Part shown: piece after piece, positions 1 to 7,879 of the stretch
How positions within the stretch are numbered: the first letter of the stretch is position 1
Layout: each line of letters opens with the position of its first letter
IMG/VR virus record: IMGVR_UViG_3300007345_010388
Location: 1-20,253 of that record
From: a virus
Length of the DNA stretch: 20,253 bases
Direction: 5' to 3' (one strand)
Translations under genes and position numbers: made by a program
Notes under the pieces: generated by a model
What the model was told of the DNA's origin: nothing
Seen by the model: only the letters and a program-made list of their open reading frames with translations
Databases searched by the model: none

Positions 1-8
1 AGTATAGT

Positions 9-860
9 ATGAACTACAGAAAAACATACTTTGCCTTAATCAGAAAAGCACTGGAGCGCAACAAATGTCCCAAAGGCGTTCATTGCGAAGATCACCATAT
101 CATACCTAACAGTTTCGTAAAAAATAATTGGACAGTTACATTGACTCCAAGAGAGCATTTTATATGTCACAAGTTGATATATAAGTATTGCTTAAAAAGA
201 TATGGCACAAACGGATTTAAAACCAATAAGGCTTTAATAGCATTCTTTTTTATGTCTAATAGGATGAATATAAAAAGATCTAAAGAGTACGAGCAAGCAA
301 GATCTAGAGTTATAGCTTATTTACGTTCAATACAACCAGAGTACGTTTTTTATCACAAAAAGTTTGGCAAGTTTGTCGGTACAATGCGAGAGTTTATCGA
401 AAAATACCCCAATTTAAATCCGCATCTTCTTTCGGGTGTGTGGAATGGCCATAAGTCTCATCATAGAGGTTGGTGTATAAGCGAGGAAATGATGGATAAA
501 GTAGAGAAGGGACTACATACTAAGAAAAAAGTTTATAAATTTGTTCATAACCAACACGGAATATTTGAAGGTAGTCTTTCTCAAATGAAAGATAAGTTTT
601 CTCATATGAAACTAAACATATCGACATTAGCGGCAGTCTATCGAAATGAAAGGTCACAGCACAAAGGCTGGAGGAGATTAGACTATGTTGACACTAGAAA
701 TAAAATCAAGTGGATACATTCAGAATATGGAATAGTAGAAGCCGGAGTTACAGAGCTTGTAAATCTATTTCCAGAATTAAAATTAAATCGGGGTCACCTC
801 TCAAGCGTAAAAACCGGGAGATTAAAACACCATAAAAAATGGAAATTATTAAATGAATAA
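9..860 (+). CDS. HNH homing endonuclease with three tandem DNA-binding repeats
   Basis: A 283-residue free-standing HNH nuclease of the kind common in large phages, expected to cut or nick a specific DNA site and promote its own spread. The N-terminal domain (about residues 1-60) carries the family signature: HHIIP at residues 29-33, N40, and LTPREHFICH ending at H54; these His and Asn residues would form the beta-beta-alpha metal site. The rest holds three copies of a roughly 45-50 residue module (about 112-157, 175-223, 233-281), each with an aromatic-x-x-H start, a glycine turn, a helix, a serine/threonine-leucine stretch and an H-x-GW or H-x-KW end. These resemble the modular DNA-contact repeats of phage and intron HNH enzymes. 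The start fits the usual N-terminus of the family, but only eight upstream bases are visible. The stop overlaps the terminase start by eight bases, so the two are probably co-translated. Confidence 0.85.
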   Translation: MNYRKTYFALIRKALERNKCPKGVHCEDHHIIPNSFVKNNWTVTLTPREHFICHKLIYKYCLKRYGTNGFKTNKALIAFFFMSNRMNIKRSKEYEQARSRVIAYLRSIQPEYVFYHKKFGKFVGTMREFIEKYPNLNPHLLSGVWNGHKSHHRGWCISEEMMDKVEKGLHTKKKVYKFVHNQHGIFEGSLSQMKDKFSHMKLNISTLAAVYRNERSQHKGWRRLDYVDTRNKIKWIHSEYGIVEAGVTELVNLFPELKLNRGHLSSVKTGRLKHHKKWKLLNE

Positions 861-2442
861 ACAACAAAGAGATGATGAATTGGCTTTAGCAGCTGATATG
901 CAGAAGAAGGGGAGCAGTCTCTCCTCTTCTGACAAAGAAGAACTACTCAGGTTGAAATGCAGGACTGACTTTGTTACTTTTGCAAAAATTATCACCGATC
1001 TTCAGTTCAAGTCGTATCCAGTACACGAGCTAATTTGTTCCTATCTTCAAAACATCGGAGATGGTAATAAAGACTATAAGAGGAGCGCAATTTCTCTTCC
1101 TCCAAGAACAGGCAAGTCTATGCTTATCTCGCGGATCTTTCCGGCCTGGCAAATAGGGCGGAGTCCTACAGCTCAGTTTATTATGAGCTCATACGCGTTA
1201 GGCCTATCCACGGAAAACTCTCGAGCGGTTCTTGATTTTATTACCTCTGAAAAGTTTTCTTGGATATTTCCAGAATGCGAAATCAATAAAGAGAAATGCA
1301 ACCTCACCGCTCTGAGAACAGAAAACGGCGGGTTGATTAAAATTGCATCTGCAGGAAGTAGCGTTACTGGATTTGGCTATGGAGTTATTGCAGACGACGA
1401 TCTCCCAGGCATTGGCATCCTCGACGACCTTCTTGCTGATGGTAACTCACTAACTGTTATGGAGAGCACGTTTGGTTGGGTCCAAGCTCAGTTCTTAACT
1501 CGTGGTTTGCCTAACCACGCTATTATTTCTATGGGAACAAGGTTCCATTGCGATGATGTTATTGGTAGGTTGCTGAGTGCAGACAGAGATAACTGGAAAG
1601 AACTAAATGTTCCGGCAATCTGTGTCGATGAAGAAAACGACACGTTAGGTAGGGAGCTAGGTGAGTCTCATTGGCCAGAGTTTTTTCCTGTAGAAAACCT
1701 TGAGGCTATTAAAAAATCTATTGGCGAAAGGGACTTTAACTCTCTGTACCAGGGCCAGCCCGCCGGTGATGCAGGTGCCATCTTCAAAGAACATTGGTTA
1801 GAAACCTATTCTAAGCAAGAAAGATATTCTTACATCTATGCCACAATCGACACGGCTTATAAAGCCACGAGCATGAATGACTTTACTGCGATTTGTGTAT
1901 GGGGTTTGGCAAAAGATAAAAGCCTTAAGCTCCTCCACGTAGTCATGGAGAGGATGGAGTTTCCAGATCTTCAAAAGTTAATCCCTAAAGTTGTTAAGCA
2001 ATGGAAAGTTAGATGTGTATATATCGAAGGAAGAGCAAGCGGAGTTCCATTGATTCAAACTCTACGATCTACTCTGGATATACAAATAAAGGAAATCGTA
2101 CCGTCTAAAGATAAAGTACTAAGAGCCAACTCAGTGGCGCCCTTAGTAGAAGAAGGAAGTGTTAGCATTTATGAAAACATACCTAACCTTCAAGAAAGAA
2201 TTAACGAACTAACCTCGTTCCCTTTTATTAAAAACGACGACTTTGTAGATGCATTTGTGTACGGAATTACCGTATACAGAGATGAGTTAATGGGAGGAAG
2301 AGGCACATCTTCTGGTGGAATTAGAACTTCTTTGCCCCGATTGAGCTATGATTCCCCATCTTCTAGAAAATCCGCTGGGTTAGGATCATTATTAAACGAC
2401 AGAAGAAACACCCGTAATGCCGGGGGTGTGCGTTATCTCTAG
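853..2442 (+). CDS. terL: Terminase large subunit (packaging ATPase and nuclease)
   Basis: The motor protein that pumps phage DNA into the prohead and cuts the concatemer. At 529 residues it has the usual length. The ATPase domain shows a Walker A P-loop, PPRTGKSM, at residues 83-90. The most likely Walker B is GILDD at 188-192, chosen because its distance to the following LTR and SMGTRFHCDD (226-235, motif III) fits the family; a second acidic run, VIADDD at 178-183, lies just before it. The C-terminal RNase H-fold nuclease shows its three acidic clusters: D333 in TIDTAY, E392 in VYIEG, and DDFVDAF at 462-468. Both domains look intact, and the HNH gene just upstream has not truncated the N-terminus. 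The last 50 residues are a polar Ser/Arg/Gly-rich tail. Assigned to the Terminase_6-like group on motif order only. Confidence 0.95.
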   Translation: MNKQQRDDELALAADMQKKGSSLSSSDKEELLRLKCRTDFVTFAKIITDLQFKSYPVHELICSYLQNIGDGNKDYKRSAISLPPRTGKSMLISRIFPAWQIGRSPTAQFIMSSYALGLSTENSRAVLDFITSEKFSWIFPECEINKEKCNLTALRTENGGLIKIASAGSSVTGFGYGVIADDDLPGIGILDDLLADGNSLTVMESTFGWVQAQFLTRGLPNHAIISMGTRFHCDDVIGRLLSADRDNWKELNVPAICVDEENDTLGRELGESHWPEFFPVENLEAIKKSIGERDFNSLYQGQPAGDAGAIFKEHWLETYSKQERYSYIYATIDTAYKATSMNDFTAICVWGLAKDKSLKLLHVVMERMEFPDLQKLIPKVVKQWKVRCVYIEGRASGVPLIQTLRSTLDIQIKEIVPSKDKVLRANSVAPLVEEGSVSIYENIPNLQERINELTSFPFIKNDDFVDAFVYGITVYRDELMGGRGTSSGGIRTSLPRLSYDSPSSRKSAGLGSLLNDRRNTRNAGGVRYL

Positions 2443-2446
2443 CGCA

Positions 2447-2455
2447 TGGTATAAT
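2447..2455 (+). promoter_or_regulatory. Extended -10 promoter for the thioredoxin/sigma operon
   Basis: TGGTATAAT (TG at 2447-2448, TATAAT at 2450-2455) is a perfect extended -10 element. It sits directly after the terL stop and about 75 bases before the thioredoxin start. No good -35 hexamer is seen about 17 bases upstream, which an extended -10 promoter does not need. Predicted transcription start near 2462. Confidence 0.6.
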
Positions 2456-2528
2456 TACAAAAGTCGTAGGTTTTGTATAGTAAAACGACGAGCGCACGCG
2501 ATTTATTTATTAGTAAAACATTTGAGAT

Positions 2529-2843
2529 ATGACAAACTCTACACAATTTAAATATAGAGTAGTTTTCTTTAAACAACCAACATGTGTTGCATGTGAAACT
2601 ATGAAGCCTATTTGGGTTGAGGTTGCAAATAAGATTTGCGAAGAGTACCCCCATTATAACGTTGGTTTTGGCGAATGGGACGTAACTTCTGATGACTGGG
2701 AATTCTGCGATAAGATCGAGTGCGACGGCACTCCTAACTTTGCAGTCTTTGATGAAGAAGGAGTTCTACTGGGAATTAATACTGAAGGAATGCTTGCAGC
2801 CGGGCAGCTAAAGGACTTCATAATTACCTCTATTGAGAAATGA
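2529..2843 (+). CDS. Thioredoxin-fold protein with CVAC redox motif
   Basis: A 104-residue protein of thioredoxin size. Residues 10-14 (RVVFF) look like the central beta strand, followed by QPTCVACETMKPIW, with the redox pair C19 and C22 in a CxxC motif at the start of helix alpha 2. GTPNFAVF (67-74) holds the cis-proline P69 expected opposite the active site. The normal WCGPC is replaced by TCVAC, so this is a divergent thioredoxin or glutaredoxin-like protein and its reduction partner is unknown. Phage thioredoxin-like proteins can act as reductants for ribonucleotide reductase or as polymerase accessory factors; neither partner is in this window. It is the first gene after an extended -10 promoter, and its stop overlaps the sigma-factor start (ATGA). 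The ribosome-binding site is weak. Confidence 0.8.
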   Translation: MTNSTQFKYRVVFFKQPTCVACETMKPIWVEVANKICEEYPHYNVGFGEWDVTSDDWEFCDKIECDGTPNFAVFDEEGVLLGINTEGMLAAGQLKDFIITSIEK

Positions 2844-3610
2844 AGCAAAGAACTAAGTCTAAGAGAGCAAGAGATAAACGCGATGAGCATATTATCTCTC
2901 AGATGTGGAAAGCAGACCAGGTTGCTAGAAAAATCTCGAATTTTACCGGGTTGCCATTTGAGGAGCTCAGAGATGCAGCGCTCGAGTATATTGTTCGTAT
3001 TTATGACACCTGGGATCAGAGCAAAGGGGCAAACTTTAGTACCTGGGTAAACAGGTGCTTGCAATTCCACATGCTCAATTATCTTAGAGATAGTTCTAGG
3101 CTCGTTAAGATGCCTCGTTCGTATTCCGATTTATATCTGAAGATCAGAAAATATCTCATTAAAAATCCTAATATCACCAATCAGGAAATTGCAGACGATT
3201 TAAAGATTCCTGTCAAGAAGGTCGATACTGTTCGCACAGCTTTTACAATGAGTTTTAATCCTGTTACGGAACAAAACTGCGTTATTGAAAGTTCCGAGAC
3301 AAACGAAATCGGATTTAATGAGTTACTTTCAAATCACAACGAGTTGTTGTTCAGGATTACTGACCTGGAGTCTAACGATGAAACTTTCTTGATTGACTAC
3401 CTTGTAAAGAAAAGATCAGTATCTACTCTTTTACGTAAAAACCCCCACCTTAAAAACATTGATGATATTAAGTCGTACTCGACTAAGCTAATTAACTACA
3501 TACTATGGGCAGACAAGTCGTTCGAGTCCTGGGACAAGACTATACAAAAACAGGGTTCGAGAAAAAGTGGTCAGAAGTCGTTAAAAACACAGAATGCAAC
3601 TACTTCGTAA
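2840..3610 (+). CDS. Phage sigma-70-family RNA polymerase sigma factor
   Basis: A 256-residue protein with the hallmarks of sigma region 2 at about residues 25-95: an acidic helix (FEELRDAALEYIVRIYDTWD), then a FSTW segment with R72, LNYLRD and LVKMPRS (66-94), which matches the core-binding and -10-contact helices of small alternative sigmas. A helix-turn-helix like region 3 follows (NPNITNQEIADDLKIPVKKV, 109-128). A clear region 4 is missing; residues 178-222 could be a degenerate one. It would redirect host RNA polymerase to phage promoters, probably late ones, as T4 gp55 does, though I cannot show it is a gp55 orthologue. It overlaps the thioredoxin gene by ATGA and is probably coupled to it. 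Its last 34 or so codons overlap the next gene in another frame and look like low-quality sequence, which suggests a run-on C-terminus. Confidence 0.75.
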   Translation: MKQRTKSKRARDKRDEHIISQMWKADQVARKISNFTGLPFEELRDAALEYIVRIYDTWDQSKGANFSTWVNRCLQFHMLNYLRDSSRLVKMPRSYSDLYLKIRKYLIKNPNITNQEIADDLKIPVKKVDTVRTAFTMSFNPVTEQNCVIESSETNEIGFNELLSNHNELLFRITDLESNDETFLIDYLVKKRSVSTLLRKNPHLKNIDDIKSYSTKLINYILWADKSFESWDKTIQKQGSRKSGQKSLKTQNATTS

Positions 3611-4206
3611 GATCGCCGGATTTTGAATTTGTCCACGAGGTGGTTGGTAAGATAGAGAAGTGGAAAACGCTTCATGAACGTAATGGCCTCAAGTACAAAA
3701 TAAGAAATAAGAAGTTTCAAGGTCGTGCTGTACGAGGAGTTGTGATGATAACTCCTAGGTCAAAAAGGGAAATCTGGTTGGGGAAAGGAAAAATAGTTGA
3801 AGAACTATTTCCCAGAACAAAGCCTCTGCCCGAATATAGGCAAAATAAAAAAGAAGCGCTGGCGGCTCTAAGACAAATTGTTGAGCCTCAGATTGTTTTA
3901 TATAGAAAATCTGTATTAAGACAGATAAAGCGCAAACCATTAAAATGTCCTATTTCAGCAGATTTTTTGGAAAATACAAGTTTTCATATAGATCACAAAT
4001 ATCCATTTAAAGATTTGGTGATAGAATGGTGCAGAGAAGAAAAAGTAGATCTTGAAAATATAGACGTTTATTGTAGGGGCACAAAATGCTATCTAAAAGA
4101 CACAACTCTTGCAGAGTCTTGGTTTGATTATCATATGATTAATGCAGAACTTCAAGCGTTAAGCGCAAAAGCAAATTTGCAAAAAGGTTCAAAATATTAT
4201 GGCTAA
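3505..4206 (+). CDS. Probable HNH-type nuclease, overlapping the sigma gene
   Basis: A 233-residue protein. The C-terminal half looks like a variant His-Me (HNH) finger: C148 in KCPI, then HIDHKYPF (H161, D163, H164), a W-x-x-YH element (H210), and KANLQKGSKYY with N224 and K227. The D-H, distant H, N-x-x-K order is that of HNH nucleases, but the sequence is unlike the other HNH enzyme in this window and lacks its repeats. The N-terminal half (residues 1-100) is basic and unrecognised and may bind DNA or RNA. The chosen ATG lies 106 bases inside the sigma gene, with no Shine-Dalgarno sequence. I keep it because residues 1-40 read as ordinary protein and the next in-frame ATG (3745) would lose 80 residues. 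The stop overlaps that of the convergent gene on the other strand. Confidence 0.6.
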   Translation: MGRQVVRVLGQDYTKTGFEKKWSEVVKNTECNYFVRSPDFEFVHEVVGKIEKWKTLHERNGLKYKIRNKKFQGRAVRGVVMITPRSKREIWLGKGKIVEELFPRTKPLPEYRQNKKEALAALRQIVEPQIVLYRKSVLRQIKRKPLKCPISADFLENTSFHIDHKYPFKDLVIEWCREEKVDLENIDVYCRGTKCYLKDTTLAESWFDYHMINAELQALSAKANLQKGSKYYG

Positions 4207-4820
4207 ATTGACCGAATATCATCATCAGCTAGATCTCTTTCATCAAAGGCTTCTTCAAAAAGTTCTTCTACTTTTTCTGCAATAATATCACCAATGCCTT
4301 GAGCAGTTTTATCGCTACTTAGCCAAGGCTTATTCTTATCAACTAGAGGAGCATACTTTACTTTATTCCCTATAGAATAAACTCCTTGAGTCCTCCTACG
4401 AACAAAATGTCCTGCATATAACTTACCGGTAATTCTTTTAATTCCTTCTTCGTTGTATCTTTGCTCCAAGTACTGGATGATCGGTGTTTCTGGGCCCTTT
4501 GTACTTAGAAATATATTAAGACGTTTTAATACATTCTCTACTACCACATTTATATTGTCTGAAGATTCGTCAAAGTCTACATCGAGCTCCATGTCTTGGA
4601 CGGCTTCTATGTATCCTTCAGAACGTTCCTTTACTTGGTCTAAAAAGTTTTGTGCTATTTGCTCTCCGATTAATGCTTTAACATCCTGCATCTGAGACTT
4701 GAGAGCAGCCTCTTTTATCCGCTCTCTTGCAGCATTTTTTACTTCATTTTTAAGAGAGTCTTTGATTCCATCGAGAGCTATTCCGATTATAAACTTAGAT
4801 AGGGCTTGGACTGGTATCAT
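4203..4820 (-). CDS. Small virion-associated protein, possibly tail-completion-like
   Basis: A 205-residue protein. I do not recognise a family with confidence. The first 75 residues are strongly helical and charged, likely a coiled coil. The C-terminal part contains NKVKYAPLVDKNKPWLS followed by a long acidic helix; a YAxxVD segment followed by a PWL-type turn and a terminal helix is reminiscent of HK97 gp10-type tail-completion proteins, but this is only a resemblance. The start codon overlaps the stop of the tail hub gene (ATGA at 4817-4820), so it is translationally coupled to the hub and is most likely a tail or baseplate component. No catalytic motif is visible. Its stop overlaps that of the HNH-type gene on the plus strand, leaving no room for a separate terminator. 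Confidence 0.6.
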   Translation of the reverse strand: MIPVQALSKFIIGIALDGIKDSLKNEVKNAARERIKEAALKSQMQDVKALIGEQIAQNFLDQVKERSEGYIEAVQDMELDVDFDESSDNINVVVENVLKRLNIFLSTKGPETPIIQYLEQRYNEEGIKRITGKLYAGHFVRRRTQGVYSIGNKVKYAPLVDKNKPWLSSDKTAQGIGDIIAEKVEELFEEAFDERDLADDDIRSI

Positions 4821-7800
4821 GATGGCTTAAGGCACTCAAGTACTTCACGAGCAAATTGTTGTCGATCATCTAAGACCGGCGTACCGGCTCTTTCATAAGC
4901 TGCTTCAAAAATTCTTGTTGCCTCGTTAGCACTATTTGTAGCATTTAATTGGCGGATCATCTCTTCGCCGCTTATGGCCCCTCCAAATTTATTATTCTTT
5001 ACTTCATATACAAACCAGGACATCTGAGTATTTATGCTTTTTGGATCACCGCCTATTTTTGCCGCGTATTGTTCAAGTGCTGCTTTTCTAGGTCCGTTCC
5101 ATTGAAATATACCCAGCTCCCCAGCGGCTCCTAAAGCCTGGGGATTTAAATAAACTCCATTTACACTTGATTCTTTTAACCCATTACCAAGAATTCCGGC
5201 TGTACCGGCTGCACTATTTATACCTAGTTGAGATGCCGCGTCGATTACTTTTTGAATATTAGTGGGATTATATTTACTACAGGTGTACTTAAATTTACCG
5301 GGAGGAAACTCTGATTTTACGTCATTTGCGCCAATTTGCCCAGGCTCTCTTCTTGCGCTTGAAGGTTTACCGCATTCATTGCATGAAAGTTTTCCGTCTT
5401 TTCTTTTGTAGCATAAATCACTAGGAGATCTAATATAGTCGTAGTAATCTGCATATTCGTAGTCTTGAAGGTACTCGCTAAATGTAGGCACTAGCCCCTC
5501 CCAGGTTTGATTCTGAGTAGTATCCGGCCTTCTAAGCGCATTAACAGTAACTTTTAGGTTTCCTTTTTCCCACTTCCACTCTGTTTCATTTACAAACCAA
5601 TTTCTATACTCATCTGGTACCCATACTCCAGGATCAACTTGAGTGTCATCTTTGCCTCCTTCTATCCAAGAATCATAGTCTGATACAAAAGACAGTACAG
5701 TTTTACCTGGTTCTATTTCTAGAGCCCTAGGAACTCCTTGAAACTCTGTTTTTAGTTGGAAACAAAATTTATCCTGAAGCGGCGCTGCGCCGCCACTTGA
5801 GACAGGACTTGAAGTAACTTTGTTGGCAACAGCGGGTATTAAGTCTGCTTTATCTGCTCCTTGAGGAGGGCTGGGGAGTAAGTGAGCTAATAAAAGTCCT
5901 TTGCCTCCTCCAATATCAAGAACGACATACGACCCATAGCCTCCTTTGCTACCAACGTCATTAACTTTAATATTAGGATTAGTTATATCTATAGGTTGGC
6001 CAATAATTCCTGCACCGACAATATCTACGCCTTCGTGCAACTTACCATTTCTTGGACCATAGGGAGAACCTGTTTCCCACTGAGATGGTTTTTTGCCACC
6101 TATGGTGATATAAGGATCTAGATCGGCAGCTGTAACTTTTGGAGATATATCGTTTTTAAAACCCACTCCAGTTAAAGTAGATATTTCTGCATGCAAGTGT
6201 GCCCCGTCTTTTCCTGGGGGATCGACGTTTCCGCTATATCCTACCCAACCCACTAATGTTTTTCCCTCGTTATCTCCAGAAGAGCTATCTGGCGCCTTAT
6301 CCTCTTGTTCTTTATCTTTGAGAGGCTCGGTGACAGACATTGTAAGCCTAACGGTTGCCGGAGTAATGGAAATTACAGAAGACTCTGCCTGAGGAGGTCT
6401 TATAAAGTATCTTGTTTTAGTTTGTTTATCCCCTGTCTGCACCTCTCCGACTTTAGCACCAATTTCTATATCATCTCCTTCTTTTACCTTTATACCCGAT
6501 AGAGACGTATACTCTTGATGTATGTAATAACGTTGTTCTTTGTTCTGAGCAGATAAATTTATAGTAAGCGTGCTTTTAACTACGACTCTTCCTTCTTCTT
6601 TAGATACAGTAGTAACTTTTCCTCCTAAATAAGACATGCCCTCTTTTGCATTTCCAAATGCTGCGTTCTTTTCTAGCTTTGTTATAGTAAATTTTTTACC
6701 TTTAGCCTCACCTTTAAATACAACTTTTGCTTGGTTACCAGTAGAGTAGTCTCCTATCTCATCAAATTGCCCCTCAAATTTAGTAAAAGCGTTTGAAGAG
6801 GCGGCATTTATTTTCTCTATTGTTTCGGTTACAGCGTTATTGTTATTTTTAGAAAATTTAAATTCTCCCTCGCCTACTTGGGCCAGGCCTGGCAGCGGTT
6901 CTGGGTTTTCAGGATCGCTTGTTTTAGGCCGAGACGTAGTAATATCAAATTCATTAATAGCGTACTCAGCATTTATACTATATTGCTTATATAAACCCTT
7001 ACCTAAATAAAACACTCTAGACGCCCTACAGCTATAATCTGTTTTATTACAAATCTGAATAACTTTAGCGTTTTCCGCCTTGGCAGAAATGTAGGCATCC
7101 ATAAACTCTTTTTCTCCGCTGTATTTTTGTAACAACTGCCCTGGAGAAAGAGCAGTGCTTTTATAGGACTTTTCAGAGACTTCGTCCTCGTCTTCTCCGC
7201 ATACAGACTCTATCTTATATCCAGATTTTGAAAATATTTTATCATTCAATTGTTTAAGGACCGGCTTTCCCTTCTCAAAGAAAACAGGTATAGTTTGATT
7301 AAAGTCTGTACTAAAAGCGTATTGCCCCCTCATTGTAACTTGAGGATATTTTGAACCATGGTCAATAGTTACTTTTGTGGCTTTAAAATATGTTTGAAAC
7401 TCTGAAGTTATTCCTATGCCCTCTATTTCATAATAAAGAGATATAATTATCCATCCCCTGTTTTCTGCTAGGTTAACAAGATCTGGATCGTCTATTGTAT
7501 CGTAAAAGGGATAACAAGGAGTGCTGTCTGGATCTTGGCCTTTTTCACATTTAGGTAAAAGTGTTCCTGCATTTTGATAAGCATTAAATCCGCTCATCAC
7601 TTGTGCCATGTTTCCAAGTACAGGCCAAGCAGCCCCGTCTAAATAGGGATCGTTAAGAGTTACAGTGCATTCGTTATCTTTGGTACTATATAGTAAATCA
7701 TCTAGCCCTCCGCTGGTATTTGTGTTAAACGTAGTAACATTCTGTTTTAATTTTACAGAGACAGAGTCTATCTGCCGTTCTGGAAAAACAATTACGTTTT

Positions 7801-7855
7801 TACTTTTTGCAGGTTTGAAAGCAACTTTTGCTCGGCACCTATATATGCTATTCAC
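4817..7855 (-). CDS. Tail hub protein with rearranged M23 peptidase and tail lysozyme domains
   Basis: A 1012-residue multidomain protein, likely the tip of the tail that docks on the baseplate and digests peptidoglycan during DNA entry. Residues 1-220 resemble tail-hub proteins of the gp27/gpD type (inferred from the pattern around YPQVTMRGQYAF). Residues about 405-585 form the C-terminal half of an M23 metallopeptidase: YYIHQEYTSLS, KVKEGDDIEIG, then AHLHAEI (552-558) and DLDPYI. Residues about 590-660 form the N-terminal half: YGPRNGKLHEGVD (metal ligands H607 and D611), GGYGSYVVLD and LLLAHL. The halves are therefore in reversed order. Residues 815-859 hold four cysteines, including CNEC. 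Residues 870-1010 match the phage tail lysozyme family: AAGTAGILGNGLKES with probable catalytic E895, then LGIFQWNGPR. The start is GTG; an in-frame stop lies four codons upstream. A GTTTAAAG motif begins 32 bases upstream. Confidence 0.85.
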   Translation of the reverse strand: MNSIYRCRAKVAFKPAKSKNVIVFPERQIDSVSVKLKQNVTTFNTNTSGGLDDLLYSTKDNECTVTLNDPYLDGAAWPVLGNMAQVMSGFNAYQNAGTLLPKCEKGQDPDSTPCYPFYDTIDDPDLVNLAENRGWIIISLYYEIEGIGITSEFQTYFKATKVTIDHGSKYPQVTMRGQYAFSTDFNQTIPVFFEKGKPVLKQLNDKIFSKSGYKIESVCGEDEDEVSEKSYKSTALSPGQLLQKYSGEKEFMDAYISAKAENAKVIQICNKTDYSCRASRVFYLGKGLYKQYSINAEYAINEFDITTSRPKTSDPENPEPLPGLAQVGEGEFKFSKNNNNAVTETIEKINAASSNAFTKFEGQFDEIGDYSTGNQAKVVFKGEAKGKKFTITKLEKNAAFGNAKEGMSYLGGKVTTVSKEEGRVVVKSTLTINLSAQNKEQRYYIHQEYTSLSGIKVKEGDDIEIGAKVGEVQTGDKQTKTRYFIRPPQAESSVISITPATVRLTMSVTEPLKDKEQEDKAPDSSSGDNEGKTLVGWVGYSGNVDPPGKDGAHLHAEISTLTGVGFKNDISPKVTAADLDPYITIGGKKPSQWETGSPYGPRNGKLHEGVDIVGAGIIGQPIDITNPNIKVNDVGSKGGYGSYVVLDIGGGKGLLLAHLLPSPPQGADKADLIPAVANKVTSSPVSSGGAAPLQDKFCFQLKTEFQGVPRALEIEPGKTVLSFVSDYDSWIEGGKDDTQVDPGVWVPDEYRNWFVNETEWKWEKGNLKVTVNALRRPDTTQNQTWEGLVPTFSEYLQDYEYADYYDYIRSPSDLCYKRKDGKLSCNECGKPSSARREPGQIGANDVKSEFPPGKFKYTCSKYNPTNIQKVIDAASQLGINSAAGTAGILGNGLKESSVNGVYLNPQALGAAGELGIFQWNGPRKAALEQYAAKIGGDPKSINTQMSWFVYEVKNNKFGGAISGEEMIRQLNATNSANEATRIFEAAYERAGTPVLDDRQQFAREVLECLKPS

Positions 7856-7879
7856 TAGATGACATTACTCGTATATATA

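Noticed and set aside
2408-2428. Inverted repeat ACACCC/GGGTGT at the 3' end of terL as a terminator.
   Set aside because: It is short, lies in coding sequence, and is not followed by a T-run.
2567-2574. GTTTAAAG on the minus strand inside the thioredoxin gene, and a second coding copy at 19124-19131.
   Set aside because: Neither is near a start codon on its strand; they are counted as chance background for the motif.
2654-3070. 138-codon open frame on the minus strand opposite thioredoxin and sigma.
   Set aside because: Its sequence has no domain-like features, while the plus-strand frames encode recognisable families.
3542-3553. A-rich run as a possible programmed -1 frameshift joining sigma and the HNH-type protein.
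   Set aside because: In the sigma frame it reads ATA CAA AAA CAG, which is not an X-XXY-YYZ slippery heptamer, and no stable downstream structure was seen.
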